Part shown: positions 28,959-38,786 of the stretch, one piece after another
How the letters are laid out: each line of letters begins with the position of its first letter
Numbering within the stretch: the first letter of the stretch is position 1
Assembly: GCF_000716715.1 (NCBI RefSeq)
Contig: NZ_JNYJ01000001.1
Location: 62,001 to 126,000 of the forward strand
Origin: Dactylosporangium aurantiacum
Lineage (GTDB): Bacteria; Actinomycetota; Actinomycetes; Mycobacteriales; Micromonosporaceae
Direction of reading: 5' to 3'
DNA length: 64,000 nt
Notes under the pieces: generated by a model
The model's database searches: none
The model's input: only the letters and a program-made list of their open reading frames with translations
Told to the model about the DNA's origin: nothing
Made by a program: the position numbers and the translations under genes

Positions 28959-29806
28959 ATGACCACCGGAGAGGGGAGCTCCTTGATCAACGCGGAATCT
29001 GGCCGTGTGCTCGACGAGATCCTCGCCGGCGTGCGCGAAGACTTGGCCATCCGCGAGGCACAGGTGCCCCTGGACGAGATCAAGCTGGCCGCGGCGCAGG
29101 CGGCACCGCCCATGGATGCCTACGCCAAACTGAGGGCCCCCGGCGTGGGGGTGATCGCCGAGGTCAAGCGCGCGTCGCCGTCGAAGGGGCAGCTCGCGGA
29201 GATCCCTGACCCGGCGGAGCTGGCGAAGGAGTACGCCGCCGGCGGCGCCCGCGCCGTCAGCGTCCTGACCGAGGGCCGCTGGTTCGGCGGCAGCCTCGAC
29301 GACTTCGCCGCCGTGCGCGCCGCCGTCGACGTCCCGCTGCTGCGCAAGGACTTCGTCGTGTCCTCCTACCAGGTGCACGAGGCCCGGGCGTACGGTGCCG
29401 ACCTGGTGCTGCTCATCGTGGCCGCACTGGACCAGAACACGCTGTCGGGGCTGCTCGACCGGATCGAGAGCCTCGGCATGACGGCCCTGGTCGAGGTCCA
29501 CGACGAGGAGGAGACCGACCGCGCGCTGGAGGCCGGCGCCCGCGTCATCGGCATCAACGCGCGTAACCTGCGCACCCTCGAGGTCGACCGGACGGTGTTC
29601 GAGCGCATCGCGCCCGGCCTGCCCAACGACGTGGTGAAGATCGCCGAGTCGGGGGTGCGCGGCCCGCACGACCTGATCCGCTACGCGTCCGCCGGCGCCG
29701 ACGCGGTCCTCGTCGGTGAGGGGCTCGTCACCCAGAAGAGTCCACGGGACGCGGTCGCCGAGCTGGTCACGGCCGGCAGCCACCCGGCGACGCCGAGGCC
29801 GGCGCG

Positions 29807-29810
<4 letters not shown>
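28959..29810 (+). CDS. trpC: Indole-3-glycerol phosphate synthase
   Basis: TrpC closes the indole ring from CdRP. The barrel enzyme shows [17 protein letters not shown], the catalytic lysines in [14 protein letters not shown] and [32 protein letters not shown] and the phosphate-binding [13 protein letters not shown]. From the ATG at 28959 it is 283 residues; a TTG at 28983 with GAGAGGGGAG just ahead would give 275, closer to family norm. I keep the ATG because TAGCAT lies eight bases before it, but both are possible. Overlaps trpB by four bases. Confidence 0.95.
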
Positions 29811-31024
<1,214 letters not shown>

Positions 31025-31029
31025 CGGTC

Positions 31030-31827
31030 ATGAGCGTTGCTGTCGCCTTCGAGAAGGCCCGGGCCGAGGGCCGCAGCGTCCTCATCGGCTACCTGCCCGC
31101 CGGGTTCCCGACCGTGCCCGGCGCGACCGACGCGATCAGGGCGATGATCGACAACGGGGTCGACGTGGTCGAGGTCGGCCTGCCGTACTCGGACCCGGTC
31201 ATGGACGGCCCCGTCATCCAGCGCGCCACCGAGGCCGCCCTCGCCGGCGGGTTCCGGGTCGCGGACGGGCTGCGCACCGTCGAGGCAGTGGCCTCGGCCG
31301 GCGCGCCGATCCTCGTCATGACCTACTGGAACCTCGTGGAGCGCTACGGGGTGCAGCGCTTCGCCGCGGACCTCGCCGGCGCCGGCGGTGCCGGGCTCAT
31401 CACGCCCGACCTGATCCCGGACGAGTCCGGGCCGTGGCTGGAGGCGTCCGACGCGCACGACCTCGACCGGGTGTTCCTGGTCTCGCCGTCCTCGACGGAC
31501 GCCCGGATCGCGATGACCGCCGGGCGGTGCCGCGGCTTCGTCTACGCGACCAGCGTCATGGGCGTCACCGGCGCGCGCAGCAGCACCAGCACCGCCGCGC
31601 CCGCCCTCGTCGAGCGGATCCGCAAGGCCGACCCGTCGGTGCCGGTCGCGGTCGGGCTCGGCGTCTCCAACGGCGAGCAGGCCGCGGAGGTCGGCGCGTT
31701 CGCCGACGGGGTCATCGTCGGCAGCGCCCTCGTGCGGTGCCTGCAGGACGCCGCCACGCCCGCCGCGGGGGTCGCCGCGGTCGCCGCCCTCAGCGCCGAC
31801 CTCGCCGAGGGCGTCCGCCGCCGCTGA
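31030..31827 (+). CDS. trpA: Tryptophan synthase alpha subunit
   Basis: TrpA cleaves indole-3-glycerol phosphate to indole. The 265-residue barrel shows the catalytic Glu in VDVVEVGLPYSDPVMDGPVIQ together with the Asp of SDPVMDG, GFVYATSVMGVTGAR (phosphate/substrate loop) and VAVGLGVSNGEQA. The ATG at 31030 has GGAG ten bases before it; a GTG at 31021 overlapping the trpB stop is an in-frame alternative. This is the last trp gene here; trpD, trpF and trpG are absent from the window. Confidence 0.96.
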   Translation: MSVAVAFEKARAEGRSVLIGYLPAGFPTVPGATDAIRAMIDNGVDVVEVGLPYSDPVMDGPVIQRATEAALAGGFRVADGLRTVEAVASAGAPILVMTYWNLVERYGVQRFAADLAGAGGAGLITPDLIPDESGPWLEASDAHDLDRVFLVSPSSTDARIAMTAGRCRGFVYATSVMGVTGARSSTSTAAPALVERIRKADPSVPVAVGLGVSNGEQAAEVGAFADGVIVGSALVRCLQDAATPAAGVAAVAALSADLAEGVRRR

Positions 31828-31870
31828 CGCACGGCAGTCACCGGGCCCGACGGGGATCGTTGAGCCCGGC

Positions 31871-33163
31871 GTGCGGCGATTTTTCCGTTTGGTACCTGTA
31901 GCGCTCCTGCTGTCCGCGGCCCCGGCCGGCCTGGCCCTCGCCTTCCCCGGCACGGACCGGCCGACGGCACCGGCGACGGCGGTGGCCGAGGCCGACGCGA
32001 GCTGGCGGCAGGACGGCAACGGGCCCGGCCGCGCCGGGTACCAGCCGGTCGCCCCGTACCTGCGGGCGGGCTCCGCGGCCAGGATCGACACGCTGTGGAC
32101 CGCGCCCGCGTCCCGGCCCGGGGAGCAGGTCGGCGGCGCGATCGTCGTGGACGGCAACCTGCTGCGCGCCTCCGGCGGCCCGACCGGCCAGATCCGCCGC
32201 TACGACGCGGTCACCGGCGCCGACCTCGGCGCGGTCCTCGACGTGCCGGACCGGCGCCTCGGCCAGCTCGCCGCGGCGCCCGCCGGCCGGCCGCCCGCGC
32301 TGCTCGTGGAGTCCCAGGCGGTCGCCGCCGGCACGGACGAGGCGCTGGCCCGCTACCTCGGCGCGTACGACCTGCGCGGCGGCCGGCAGTGGCAGGTGAC
32401 GCTGCCCGACGCGGTGTCCGGCGGCTTCACCGTCGCCGGGGAGCTGCTGCTGCGGGCCGCCGGCACCACCCTGACCGCGCTGCGGCTCGCCGACGGCACC
32501 ACCGCGTGGACGGCGCCCCTGGACGGCGAGGCCGGCCTGCACCCGCCGGTCGCCGACGGCGGCCTCGCCCTGCAGACGTTCGAGGCCGGCGCGGGCACCG
32601 GCCTGGCCGCGTTCGACCTGCGCACCGGCACGCGGCTGTGGCGGCAGGACGTGAGCGGGCCGTGGCTCATCGCCGCCGGCGGCATCGCCTACGTCACCGG
32701 CACCGGCGGGGTCTGCGCGCACACCGTCGCCGACGGCGCCCGCCGCTGGTGCGACACCACGACGCTGCGCGACCCGCGCTCCGCGACCACCGACGGGCAG
32801 ACCCTCATGGTCTTCGACGCCCACGGCCGCGCCGCCGGGTTCGGCACCGGCGACGGCGCGGTCCGCTGGACCCGCGACTGGGGCATGGCTGGCGCGGAGG
32901 TCGCCACCTCCTACTGGTCCCCGGTCAACGGCGGCGGCGTGCTGTACGGGGTGGTGTACCAGTTCGCGATCCGCGACGGCGCCCCCGTGCACCGCGTCGA
33001 GCTGCTCGCCCTCGACGCCGCCGCCGGCACCGTCCTGGCCCGGCGCGACCTCGGGTTCGACTCCCTGCACGGCGCCGAGCCGCTGCTGCTCAGCGGCGAC
33101 CACGTCTACTTCGCGGCGCTGGAAAAGCTGATCGCCCTGGGGGAGCGTCCCCCGGTACGCTGA
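31871..33163 (+). CDS. Exported PQQ-like beta-propeller protein
   Basis: A 430-residue protein with an N-terminal signal-like segment (RRFFRLVPVALLLSAAPAGLALAF, cleavage probably after Ala) and repeated propeller blades of the PQQ/quinoprotein-like type: YDAVTGADLGAVL, YDLRGGRQWQVTL, RLADGTTAWTAPL, FDLRTGTRLWRQDV, FGTGDGAVRWTRDW, LDAAAGTVLARRDL. No PQQ ligand motif or lipobox is visible. Function unknown; such proteins often act as extracytoplasmic scaffolds or dehydrogenase relics. Starts at GTG without a clear RBS. Lies between trpA and metG. Confidence 0.85.
   Translation: MRRFFRLVPVALLLSAAPAGLALAFPGTDRPTAPATAVAEADASWRQDGNGPGRAGYQPVAPYLRAGSAARIDTLWTAPASRPGEQVGGAIVVDGNLLRASGGPTGQIRRYDAVTGADLGAVLDVPDRRLGQLAAAPAGRPPALLVESQAVAAGTDEALARYLGAYDLRGGRQWQVTLPDAVSGGFTVAGELLLRAAGTTLTALRLADGTTAWTAPLDGEAGLHPPVADGGLALQTFEAGAGTGLAAFDLRTGTRLWRQDVSGPWLIAAGGIAYVTGTGGVCAHTVADGARRWCDTTTLRDPRSATTDGQTLMVFDAHGRAAGFGTGDGAVRWTRDWGMAGAEVATSYWSPVNGGGVLYGVVYQFAIRDGAPVHRVELLALDAAAGTVLARRDLGFDSLHGAEPLLLSGDHVYFAALEKLIALGERPPVR
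33156..33161 (+). promoter_or_regulatory. -10 hexamer of the metG leader
   Basis: TACGCT ends eight bases before the ATG of a 17-codon ORF at 33169, so transcription would begin at that ATG. It overlaps the stop of the propeller gene. Confidence 0.5.
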
Positions 33164-33168
33164 CCGTC

Positions 33169-33222
33169 ATGCACACCGACCGGATGATGCGCCCCGTCAC
33201 GGGGCCCGTCGGCGTGCGCTAA
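33169..33222 (+). CDS. Putative 17-residue leader peptide upstream of metG
   Basis: A short ORF, MHTDRMMRPVTGPVGVR followed by TAA, begins exactly where a TACGCT -10 hexamer predicts transcription start. It has three methionines, including a tandem Met-Met at codons 6-7, just before a GC-rich hairpin. It is followed 90 bases later by the methionyl-tRNA synthetase gene. The arrangement resembles ribosome-mediated attenuators that sense charged tRNA, here plausibly Met-tRNA. The reading frame and position are seen; the regulatory role is inference. Confidence 0.5.
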   Translation: MHTDRMMRPVTGPVGVR

Positions 33223-33289
33223 GTCCGCTCACCACTCGCCCCCGCACGCAGGGGCGAGCCGGATCGGGTCCGTCCCCGCCGTCGCGGGG
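33191..33289 (+). promoter_or_regulatory. metG 5' leader with three hairpins
   Basis: Three perfect stems follow the leader-peptide start: GCCCCG/CGGGGC with a 3-base loop (33191-33205, inside the small ORF directly after the Met-Met codons), CTCGCCCC/GGGGCGAG with an 8-base loop (33235-33258), and CCCCGC/GCGGGG with a 4-base loop (33274-33289). The G/C-complementary arms could pair alternatively. None has a T-tract, so control of translation or Rho-type termination is more likely than an intrinsic terminator. Confidence 0.45.
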
Positions 33290-33311
33290 CACCGCAGACC
33301 GGAGATCCACG

Positions 33312-34769
33312 ATGAGCTTCTACGTCACCACCGCCATCCCGTACGTCAACGCCGCCCCGCACCTCGGCCACGCCCTCGAGCTGGTCCAGGCCGACGTCCT
33401 CGCGCGGCACCGCAGGCTGCGCGGGCAGCCGGTCCGGTTCCTCACCGGCACCGACGAGAACGCGCTGAAGAACGTCACCGCCGCCGCGGCCGCCGGCGCC
33501 GCCGTGCCGGACTTCGTCGCGGCGAACGCCGACCGGTTCGCGGCGCTGCGCCCCGTGCTGGACCTGTCGTTCGACGACTTCATCCGCACCTCCCAGGATC
33601 CGCGGCACGCGGCCGGCGTCGAGGCGCTGTGGCGGCGCACCGCCGCGGCCGGCGACCTCTACCGCCGCGACTACCAGGGCCTCTACTGTCCGGGCTGCGA
33701 GCAGTTCTACGAGCCCGCCGAGCTGGCCGCGGGCCGGTGCCCGGAGCACGGCACCGAGCCGGAGACGGTGACCGAGTCCAACTGGTTCTTCCGGCTGTCC
33801 CGCTACACCGGCCGGATCCTCGCCGCGCTGGAGTCCGGTGAGGTACGGGTCGAGCCGGCCGCCCGGCGCAACGAGGTCCTCGCGTTCGTGCGGGCCGGCC
33901 TGCGCGACATCAGCGTGTCCCGGCCCGCCGCCCGCGCCGGCGGGTGGGGCATCCCGGTGCCCGGCGACCCGTCGCAGGTCGTCTACGTCTGGTGGGACGC
34001 CCTCGCCAACTACGTCACCGCGCTCGGCGACGGTGAGCTGTACCGCCGGTGGTGGCTGGACGCCGCCGAACGCGTCCACGTGATCGGCAAGGGGATCGTG
34101 CGGTTCCACGCCGTCTACTGGCCGGCGCTGCTGCTGTCCGCCGGGCGGCCGCTGCCCACCACGATCTTCGTGCACGAGTACCTGACCGTGGACGGCGCGA
34201 AGCTGTCCAAGAGCGCCGGCAACGCGGTCGACCCGGCGGACCTCGCCGGCCGGTTCGGCAGCGACGCGCTGCGCTGGTGGCTGCTGCGCGACGTCGCCCC
34301 GCTGGGTGACACCGACTTCACCGAGGAGCGGCTGCTGCACCGGTACCACCAGGACCTCGCCAACGGGATCGGCAACCTGGTCAACCGCACGATCGGGCTC
34401 GTGCACCGGTGCCGGGGCGGCCGGGTGCCGCGGGTCGCCGGCACGCACGGGGCGCTCGCCGGGGCCGTCGACCGGGCCCTCGCCGCGTTCGACCTGCGGG
34501 CCGCGACCGGCGCGATCTGGGCCGCGGTCGCCGCCGGCAACCGGCAGGTCGAGGCGGCCCGGCCGTGGGACCTGGCCAAACGCGAGGCGGCGGGGGACAC
34601 GGCGGCCGGCGACGACCTCGACGCGGTCCTCGGCGGCCTGGTCGCGTCGTGCCGGGAGATCGTGCGCGAGCTGTCGCCGTTCCTGCCGTCCGGCGCGGCC
34701 CGGCTCGCCGCGCAGCTCGGCGACGGCGACCGGGTCGGCACCGCGGCGCCGGTGTTCCCGCGCCGGTGA
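33312..34769 (+). CDS. metG: Methionyl-tRNA synthetase (compact, single zinc knuckle)
   Basis: A 485-residue class I aminoacyl-tRNA synthetase. The HIGH motif appears as HLGH (17-20), the zinc knuckle as Cys126-x2-Cys129 ... Cys143-x2-His146, and the KMSKS loop as KLSKS (297-301). The anticodon-binding helical domain follows (NLVNRTIGLVHRC ... AARPWDLAKRE). It lacks the C-terminal EMAP/dimerisation domain, a shorter form. The ATG has GGAG seven bases upstream. A second MetRS may exist elsewhere in the genome; this cannot be judged here. Confidence 0.94.
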   Translation: MSFYVTTAIPYVNAAPHLGHALELVQADVLARHRRLRGQPVRFLTGTDENALKNVTAAAAAGAAVPDFVAANADRFAALRPVLDLSFDDFIRTSQDPRHAAGVEALWRRTAAAGDLYRRDYQGLYCPGCEQFYEPAELAAGRCPEHGTEPETVTESNWFFRLSRYTGRILAALESGEVRVEPAARRNEVLAFVRAGLRDISVSRPAARAGGWGIPVPGDPSQVVYVWWDALANYVTALGDGELYRRWWLDAAERVHVIGKGIVRFHAVYWPALLLSAGRPLPTTIFVHEYLTVDGAKLSKSAGNAVDPADLAGRFGSDALRWWLLRDVAPLGDTDFTEERLLHRYHQDLANGIGNLVNRTIGLVHRCRGGRVPRVAGTHGALAGAVDRALAAFDLRAATGAIWAAVAAGNRQVEAARPWDLAKREAAGDTAAGDDLDAVLGGLVASCREIVRELSPFLPSGAARLAAQLGDGDRVGTAAPVFPRR

Positions 34770-34780
34770 CGCCGGGCGGC

Positions 34781-34835
34781 GTCAGTCGCGCGGGCGGGTG
34801 CCGTCAGTCGCGCGGGCGGGTGCCGTCAGTCGCGC
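34781..34835. repeat. 22-bp direct repeat at the 3' end of the SGNH hydrolase gene
   Basis: A 22-bp unit beginning GTCAGTCGCGC is present at 34781-34802 and 34803-34824 and a third partial copy at 34825-34835 contains the actual stop of the minus-strand SGNH gene. Each copy therefore carries the same GCGCGACTGA stop context, as if the end of the gene had been copied twice downstream. Confidence 0.8.
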
Positions 34836-35485
34836 AGGGCGGCCCGCCACGCGTCGCGGACCGCCTCGGCACCCCACGCGTTGGGTTCGATGTGCCCGCA
34901 CAGCCACAGGTCGCGGTTGCCGGGCCGGGGGTCGCCGCCGGTGATGTCGCCGGCCTTGGCGCCGTGGCCGAGGAACGCCGCGTGCAGGTCGGCGACCACC
35001 GCCCCGTGCCGGGCGGCCGCGTCGCGGATCGCGTCGTTGAGGGCGGCCAGCACCGCCAGGCCGCCCTGCCAGACGGGCAGCCCCGCCCAGGACAGGTCGC
35101 CGGTGCCGTCGGTCGGGTCGTACACGGTGCTGACCACGACCCGGGCACCGGTCGCGGTGAGGGCCGGCAGGGCGACCGCGTAGTTGGCGGCGACCTTCGC
35201 CACGGTGCGCTCCGCCGCGTCGCGGTCCGGGGGCAGGCCCGCGCCGGCCGGCGCGAACAGGGTCGTGAGCAGGTCGTTGCCGCCCATGGTCAGAGTGATC
35301 AGGGCGGGCCGGCCCTCGACCTTGTCGAGCTGGAACCGCACGACGTCGTCGCTGGTCGCGCCGTCGCAGGCGAGCAGCGTCAGGTCGATGCCGAAGTCGT
35401 CGGCGAGCAGCGAGGCGGCACCCAGGCCCGGGCCACCGGCATAGTCGTCGATCGAGATGGAGTCGCCGAGCGCGTAGTAGGCCAC
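34826..35485 (-). CDS. SGNH/GDSL-type hydrolase
   Basis: A 219-residue serine esterase/lipase-like protein. Block I is YALGDSISIDDYAGG with the catalytic Ser, block III is TMGGNDLL with the Asn, and block V is near the end in LCGHIEPNAWGAEAVRDAW with the likely catalytic His. No signal peptide, so probably cytoplasmic. Starts at a GTG (VAYYALGDS) directly before the first strand. Convergent with metG. Substrate unknown. Confidence 0.9.
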   Translation of the reverse strand: MAYYALGDSISIDDYAGGPGLGAASLLADDFGIDLTLLACDGATSDDVVRFQLDKVEGRPALITLTMGGNDLLTTLFAPAGAGLPPDRDAAERTVAKVAANYAVALPALTATGARVVVSTVYDPTDGTGDLSWAGLPVWQGGLAVLAALNDAIRDAAARHGAVVADLHAAFLGHGAKAGDITGGDPRPGNRDLWLCGHIEPNAWGAEAVRDAWRAALRD

Positions 35486-35567
35486 CGGACCAGTAGATCA
35501 CCCGGCGCCCGGTGCGTGGTGCACGCGCCGGGCCGCGCCACCGCTGCGGTGCCGGCCCGGGCCCGGC

Positions 35568-36056
35568 TCAGGCGTCGACGGCCTCGCGCGTGACCTCCCG
35601 CAGGACGTCGCGCTTGATCTGGCGGATCACCCCGCTGCGGCCGGCACCGGCGTCGGCGATGGCGGTGCGGGTGGTGGCGGTCAGCGGCTCCGGCAGCGAC
35701 GCCGGGTCGTGCCAGGCCAGGCGGCTGATCCGGCCGGGCGCGTTCAGCGCCGGCCCGCCACCTTCCAGGCGGCCCTCGAGGCGGCCGCGGAACACGTGGA
35801 CGAACAGGTCCGGGACCGCCTCGCCGCAGCCGTCGCCGGTCACCTCGTACATGCCGACGAGCTCGACCATCTCGGCCTGCAGGCCGGTCTCCTCGAAGAT
35901 GTCGCGGACCGCGGCGTGCACCGGGCTCTCCGCCGCGCGGACCCGGCCGCCGGGCAGGCCCCACAGCTGGTGGCCGCCCGCCTGCTGGCACAGCAGCACG
36001 CGGCCGGCCGCATCTTCGATGATGGCGGCGACCGCGGACGTGACTTCGTAGCTCAT
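35568..36056 (-). CDS. NUDIX hydrolase
   Basis: A 162-residue Nudix protein hydrolysing a nucleoside diphosphate linked to another moiety. The Nudix box runs GGRVRAAESPVHAAVRDIFEETGL around residues 36-59; the usual Arg-Glu pair reads Arg-Asp, while the EExG core is intact. A leaderless start is likely: TAGAGT (36063-36068, minus strand) ends seven bases before the ATG. It diverges from lgt with 152 bp between. Substrate cannot be deduced. Confidence 0.9.
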   Translation of the reverse strand: MSYEVTSAVAAIIEDAAGRVLLCQQAGGHQLWGLPGGRVRAAESPVHAAVRDIFEETGLQAEMVELVGMYEVTGDGCGEAVPDLFVHVFRGRLEGRLEGGGPALNAPGRISRLAWHDPASLPEPLTATTRTAIADAGAGRSGVIRQIKRDVLREVTREAVDA

Positions 36057-36194
36057 ATTCGCACTCTAGGCGCCATAGCGGACCGTTGCGATACCTTCGC
36101 TGGTGGTGATCTTCGCCGGTCGGAGTGGGGTTTCGGGCGCCGCGGGGTGGCGAATTGGGCGAACCCAGGGCATCGCGTTTCGGCGGATCGGCGG

Positions 36195-36200
36195 TAGCGT
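36195..36200 (+). promoter_or_regulatory. -10 hexamer of lgt
   Basis: TAGCGT ends nine bases before the GTG at 36209, giving lgt its own likely leaderless or near-leaderless transcript. Confidence 0.4.
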
Positions 36201-36208
36201 GTGCACCC

Positions 36209-37252
36209 GTGGATGCTGCCCTTACCCCGCTGGCCGTGATCCCCAGCCCCACGCAAGGTGTCTGGGACCTCGGGCCGTTGCCGCTGCGTGCCTACGCGCT
36301 GTGCATCGTGCTCGGCATCGTCGCCGCGTGCTTCATCGCCGACCGGCGGCTGCGCCAGCGCGGCGCCCCGCCGTGGGTGATCCTCGACATCGCCGTGTGG
36401 GCGGTGCCCGCCGGCATCATCGGCGCCCGGATCTACCACGTGATCACCTCGCCCGAGGCGTACTTCGGCGAGAACGGTGACCTCGTCAAGGCGTTCAAGA
36501 TCTGGGAGGGCGGCCTCGGCATCTGGGGCGGCATCGCGGGCGGCGCCATCGGCGCCTACATCGCCTGCCGCCGGCTCGGCCTGCCCTTCGCGATGGCCGC
36601 GGACACCCTCGCCGTCGGCCTGCCGGTCGCGCAGGCGCTCGGCCGCTGGGGCAACTGGTTCAACAACGAGCTCTACGGCAAGGAGACCAGCCTGCCGTGG
36701 GGCCTCAAGGTGTACAACTGGGACGCCAGCGCCGGGCACGCGCAGACCGTCAACGGTGAGCCGATCGTCCTCGGCGTCTTCCACCCGACGTTCCTCTACG
36801 AGTTCCTGTGGTGCCTCGGGGTCGCCGCCGCCGTCTGGTATGCGGACAAGCGCTGGTCCCTCGGCCGTGGCCGGGCGTTCGCGCTGTACGTGGCGCTGTA
36901 CTGCGTCGGCCGGTTCTGGATCGAGGCGCTGCGCATCGACGACGCCCACCACTTCCTGGGCATGCGGCTCAACAACTGGACCTCGATCGTCGTCTTCGCC
37001 GCCGCGATGGCCTACTTCCTGAAGGTGCGCGGGCCGCAGGAGCGCGTCACGTACGACGAGAACGGCCGCATCTCCGTCGTCACCGGCGACGAGCCCCCGG
37101 CGGTCCCCGCCGCCTCGGACGCCGACCCGGACGCCGCCGCGGACGAGCCGGCCGGACCCGTCTCGATCGAGAAGGACGCCGAGGCCGGGGACGGTGAGCC
37201 ACAGTCCGACGACGCGTCCAGCAGCTCCGGCAGCACGTCCGCGAAGGGCTGA
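36209..37252 (+). CDS. lgt: Prolipoprotein diacylglyceryl transferase
   Basis: Lgt transfers diacylglycerol to the lipobox cysteine of prelipoproteins, such as the binding protein at 51849 and the L,D-transpeptidase at 44361. The 347-residue integral membrane enzyme shows the signature LGRWGNWFNNELYGKETSLPWGL, IWEGGLGIWGGIAGG and FHPTFLYEFLWCLG. The GTG start (VDAALTPLAVIPSPTQG) is used because the family begins there and a TAGCGT hexamer is just upstream. The C-terminal ~60 residues are an acidic Asp/Glu/Ser extension, common in actinobacterial Lgt. Confidence 0.94.
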   Translation: MDAALTPLAVIPSPTQGVWDLGPLPLRAYALCIVLGIVAACFIADRRLRQRGAPPWVILDIAVWAVPAGIIGARIYHVITSPEAYFGENGDLVKAFKIWEGGLGIWGGIAGGAIGAYIACRRLGLPFAMAADTLAVGLPVAQALGRWGNWFNNELYGKETSLPWGLKVYNWDASAGHAQTVNGEPIVLGVFHPTFLYEFLWCLGVAAAVWYADKRWSLGRGRAFALYVALYCVGRFWIEALRIDDAHHFLGMRLNNWTSIVVFAAAMAYFLKVRGPQERVTYDENGRISVVTGDEPPAVPAASDADPDAAADEPAGPVSIEKDAEAGDGEPQSDDASSSSGSTSAKG

Positions 37253-37264
37253 GGGACCGCACGG

Positions 37265-38470
37265 ATGCGCACCGCTGTCGTGGTGGGCGCCGGCATCGGC
37301 GGGATCGCCGCGGCCGGCGCGCTCGCCCGGACCGGCTGGCAGGTCACCCTCCTGGAACGCGACGACCGGCTCCGCCCGGGCCGCGGCGCGCTCGTCCTGT
37401 GGCCCAACGGGGTCCGGGCGCTGCGCGGGCTCGGGCTCGCCGGCGGCCTGGACGGCATCGCCACCCCGGTCCCGCCCGTCGGGATCCGCCGCCCGGACGG
37501 GCAGTGGCTGGTCCGCCCGGCGGCGGCCGCGGGCGAGGACGTCGAGTCGCCGCCGGTGGTCGTGCACCGCGAGGACCTGCACGACGCGTTCATCGCGGGC
37601 CTGAGCGACCAGGTCGACATCCGCAACGCCATCGACGTGCAGCCGGCCCGGGTCCGCCGGGACCGCCCCGCCGTCGGCGACGGCCGCAGCACCTTCGAGG
37701 CGGACCTCGTCGTCGCCGCCGACGGGGTGCAGAGCGCCGTGCGCCGCCGGCTCGCCCCGGCGACCACGTTCACCAGTGCCGGGTTCGCCGCGTGGCGGGC
37801 CGTCATCCCGTGGTACCGCATCCCGGACCTGCCGCCGGGACTGCCGCCGCACGGCGAGACGCTCGACGGCGCGCACCGCTTCGCGTTCGCCTCGCTCGGC
37901 GAGCGCGGCTCGTCCGGCGGCTCGACCCGCGGCGGCATCTCCTGGGTCGCGACCGTCCCCGGCGCGCTGCGCCCCGAGCCGCCCGCCGGCCAGCTGGCGC
38001 TGCTGCGGCGCTGGTTCGCCGGGTGGCACGCGCCGATCCCGCAGCTGCTGGCCGCCACGGAGCCCGACGACCTGGTCCAGGATCCGATCGGCGAGCTGGC
38101 GCCGCTGCCGGAGACGTTCGGCGTGCGGGCCGGCGCCGGCGGGTACGCCCTGGTCGGCGACGCCGCCCACGCCATGCCGCACCACCTCGCGCAGGGCGCC
38201 TGCCTGGCCCTGGAGGACGTCGCGACCCTGCAGGCGGTGCTGACGAACGTGCCGGGGCCGCTCGGGCCGGCCCTGGACGAGTACAGCCGGCTGCGCCGGC
38301 CGCGGGTGGCCAGGGTGCTGCAGCAGACCCGCAAGGCGTCCGCGGTGCTGCAGCCGCGGGGCGGCTTCACCAGCCGGGCGATGGGCGCCGCCCTCGGCCG
38401 GGCCAACCCGCGGGTGCTGGACCGGGCGGCCGCCGCGGCGGCCGAGTGGGCGGGTCCCGCCTCGTCCTGA
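37265..38470 (+). CDS. FAD-dependent monooxygenase (PHBH/UbiH type)
   Basis: A 401-residue class A flavoprotein monooxygenase. The N-terminal GxGxxG FAD site is VVGAGIGGIAAAGAL with LLERDDRLRPGRGAL, the DG motif lies in LVVAADGVQSAVRRRL, and the second FAD motif is YALVGDAAHAMPHHLAQGACLALEDV. Members hydroxylate aromatic compounds or polyketides; no cluster genes are adjacent, so the substrate is open. It lies 12 bp after lgt on the same strand. Confidence 0.9.
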   Translation: MRTAVVVGAGIGGIAAAGALARTGWQVTLLERDDRLRPGRGALVLWPNGVRALRGLGLAGGLDGIATPVPPVGIRRPDGQWLVRPAAAAGEDVESPPVVVHREDLHDAFIAGLSDQVDIRNAIDVQPARVRRDRPAVGDGRSTFEADLVVAADGVQSAVRRRLAPATTFTSAGFAAWRAVIPWYRIPDLPPGLPPHGETLDGAHRFAFASLGERGSSGGSTRGGISWVATVPGALRPEPPAGQLALLRRWFAGWHAPIPQLLAATEPDDLVQDPIGELAPLPETFGVRAGAGGYALVGDAAHAMPHHLAQGACLALEDVATLQAVLTNVPGPLGPALDEYSRLRRPRVARVLQQTRKASAVLQPRGGFTSRAMGAALGRANPRVLDRAAAAAAEWAGPASS

Positions 38471-38561
38471 CCGCGGTCCTTGGCCGCTGCCGCTGCCGCT
38501 GGTCGCGTGCCGGCCCGGCCGACCGCCGCCGGGCCGCGGATGAACGCGGCCCGGCCCGGGG

Positions 38562-38786
38562 TCAGGACGTCAGGACGCCGTGCTCGACGCAGGCGGCGGA
38601 CCAGCCCTGCGGCAGCACCTGGACCTTCATCCGGCGGCGGCACCGGGGGCAGAAGCGCGGCGGCTCCAGGTCCCGGGCGGCCGCGCAGGCCGGGTGCGGC
38701 GCGCCGCCGGCGAGGGACTCGCCGCACCGGTCGCACCACACCGCCTCGCCCGGGCCGCCCGCCCGGGCGGTGTCCGCGGCGTTCAC
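38562..38786 (-). CDS. bsaP: Biotin synthase auxiliary protein BsaP-like
   Basis: A 74-residue Cys-rich protein whose GTG overlaps the bioB stop (GTGA). It has two CxxC pairs and further Cys/His: [27 protein letters not shown] and CVEHG. Size, position behind bioB and Cys spacing match the small actinobacterial protein reported as an accessory factor needed for biotin synthase in mycobacteria, probably for iron-sulfur cluster maintenance. The role here is inferred from synteny and the Cys pattern. Confidence 0.82.
   Translation of the reverse strand: MNAADTARAGGPGEAVWCDRCGESLAGGAPHPACAAARDLEPPRFCPRCRRRMKVQVLPQGWSAACVEHGVLTS

Noticed and set aside
33163..33311. T-box or SAM riboswitch upstream of metG
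   Set aside because: I could not find the T-box sequence or a SAM riboswitch core; the small Met-containing ORF with hairpins fits better.
36053..38739. Long minus-strand frames opposite lgt and the FAD monooxygenase
   Set aside because: Shadows of genes with clear motifs on the plus strand.
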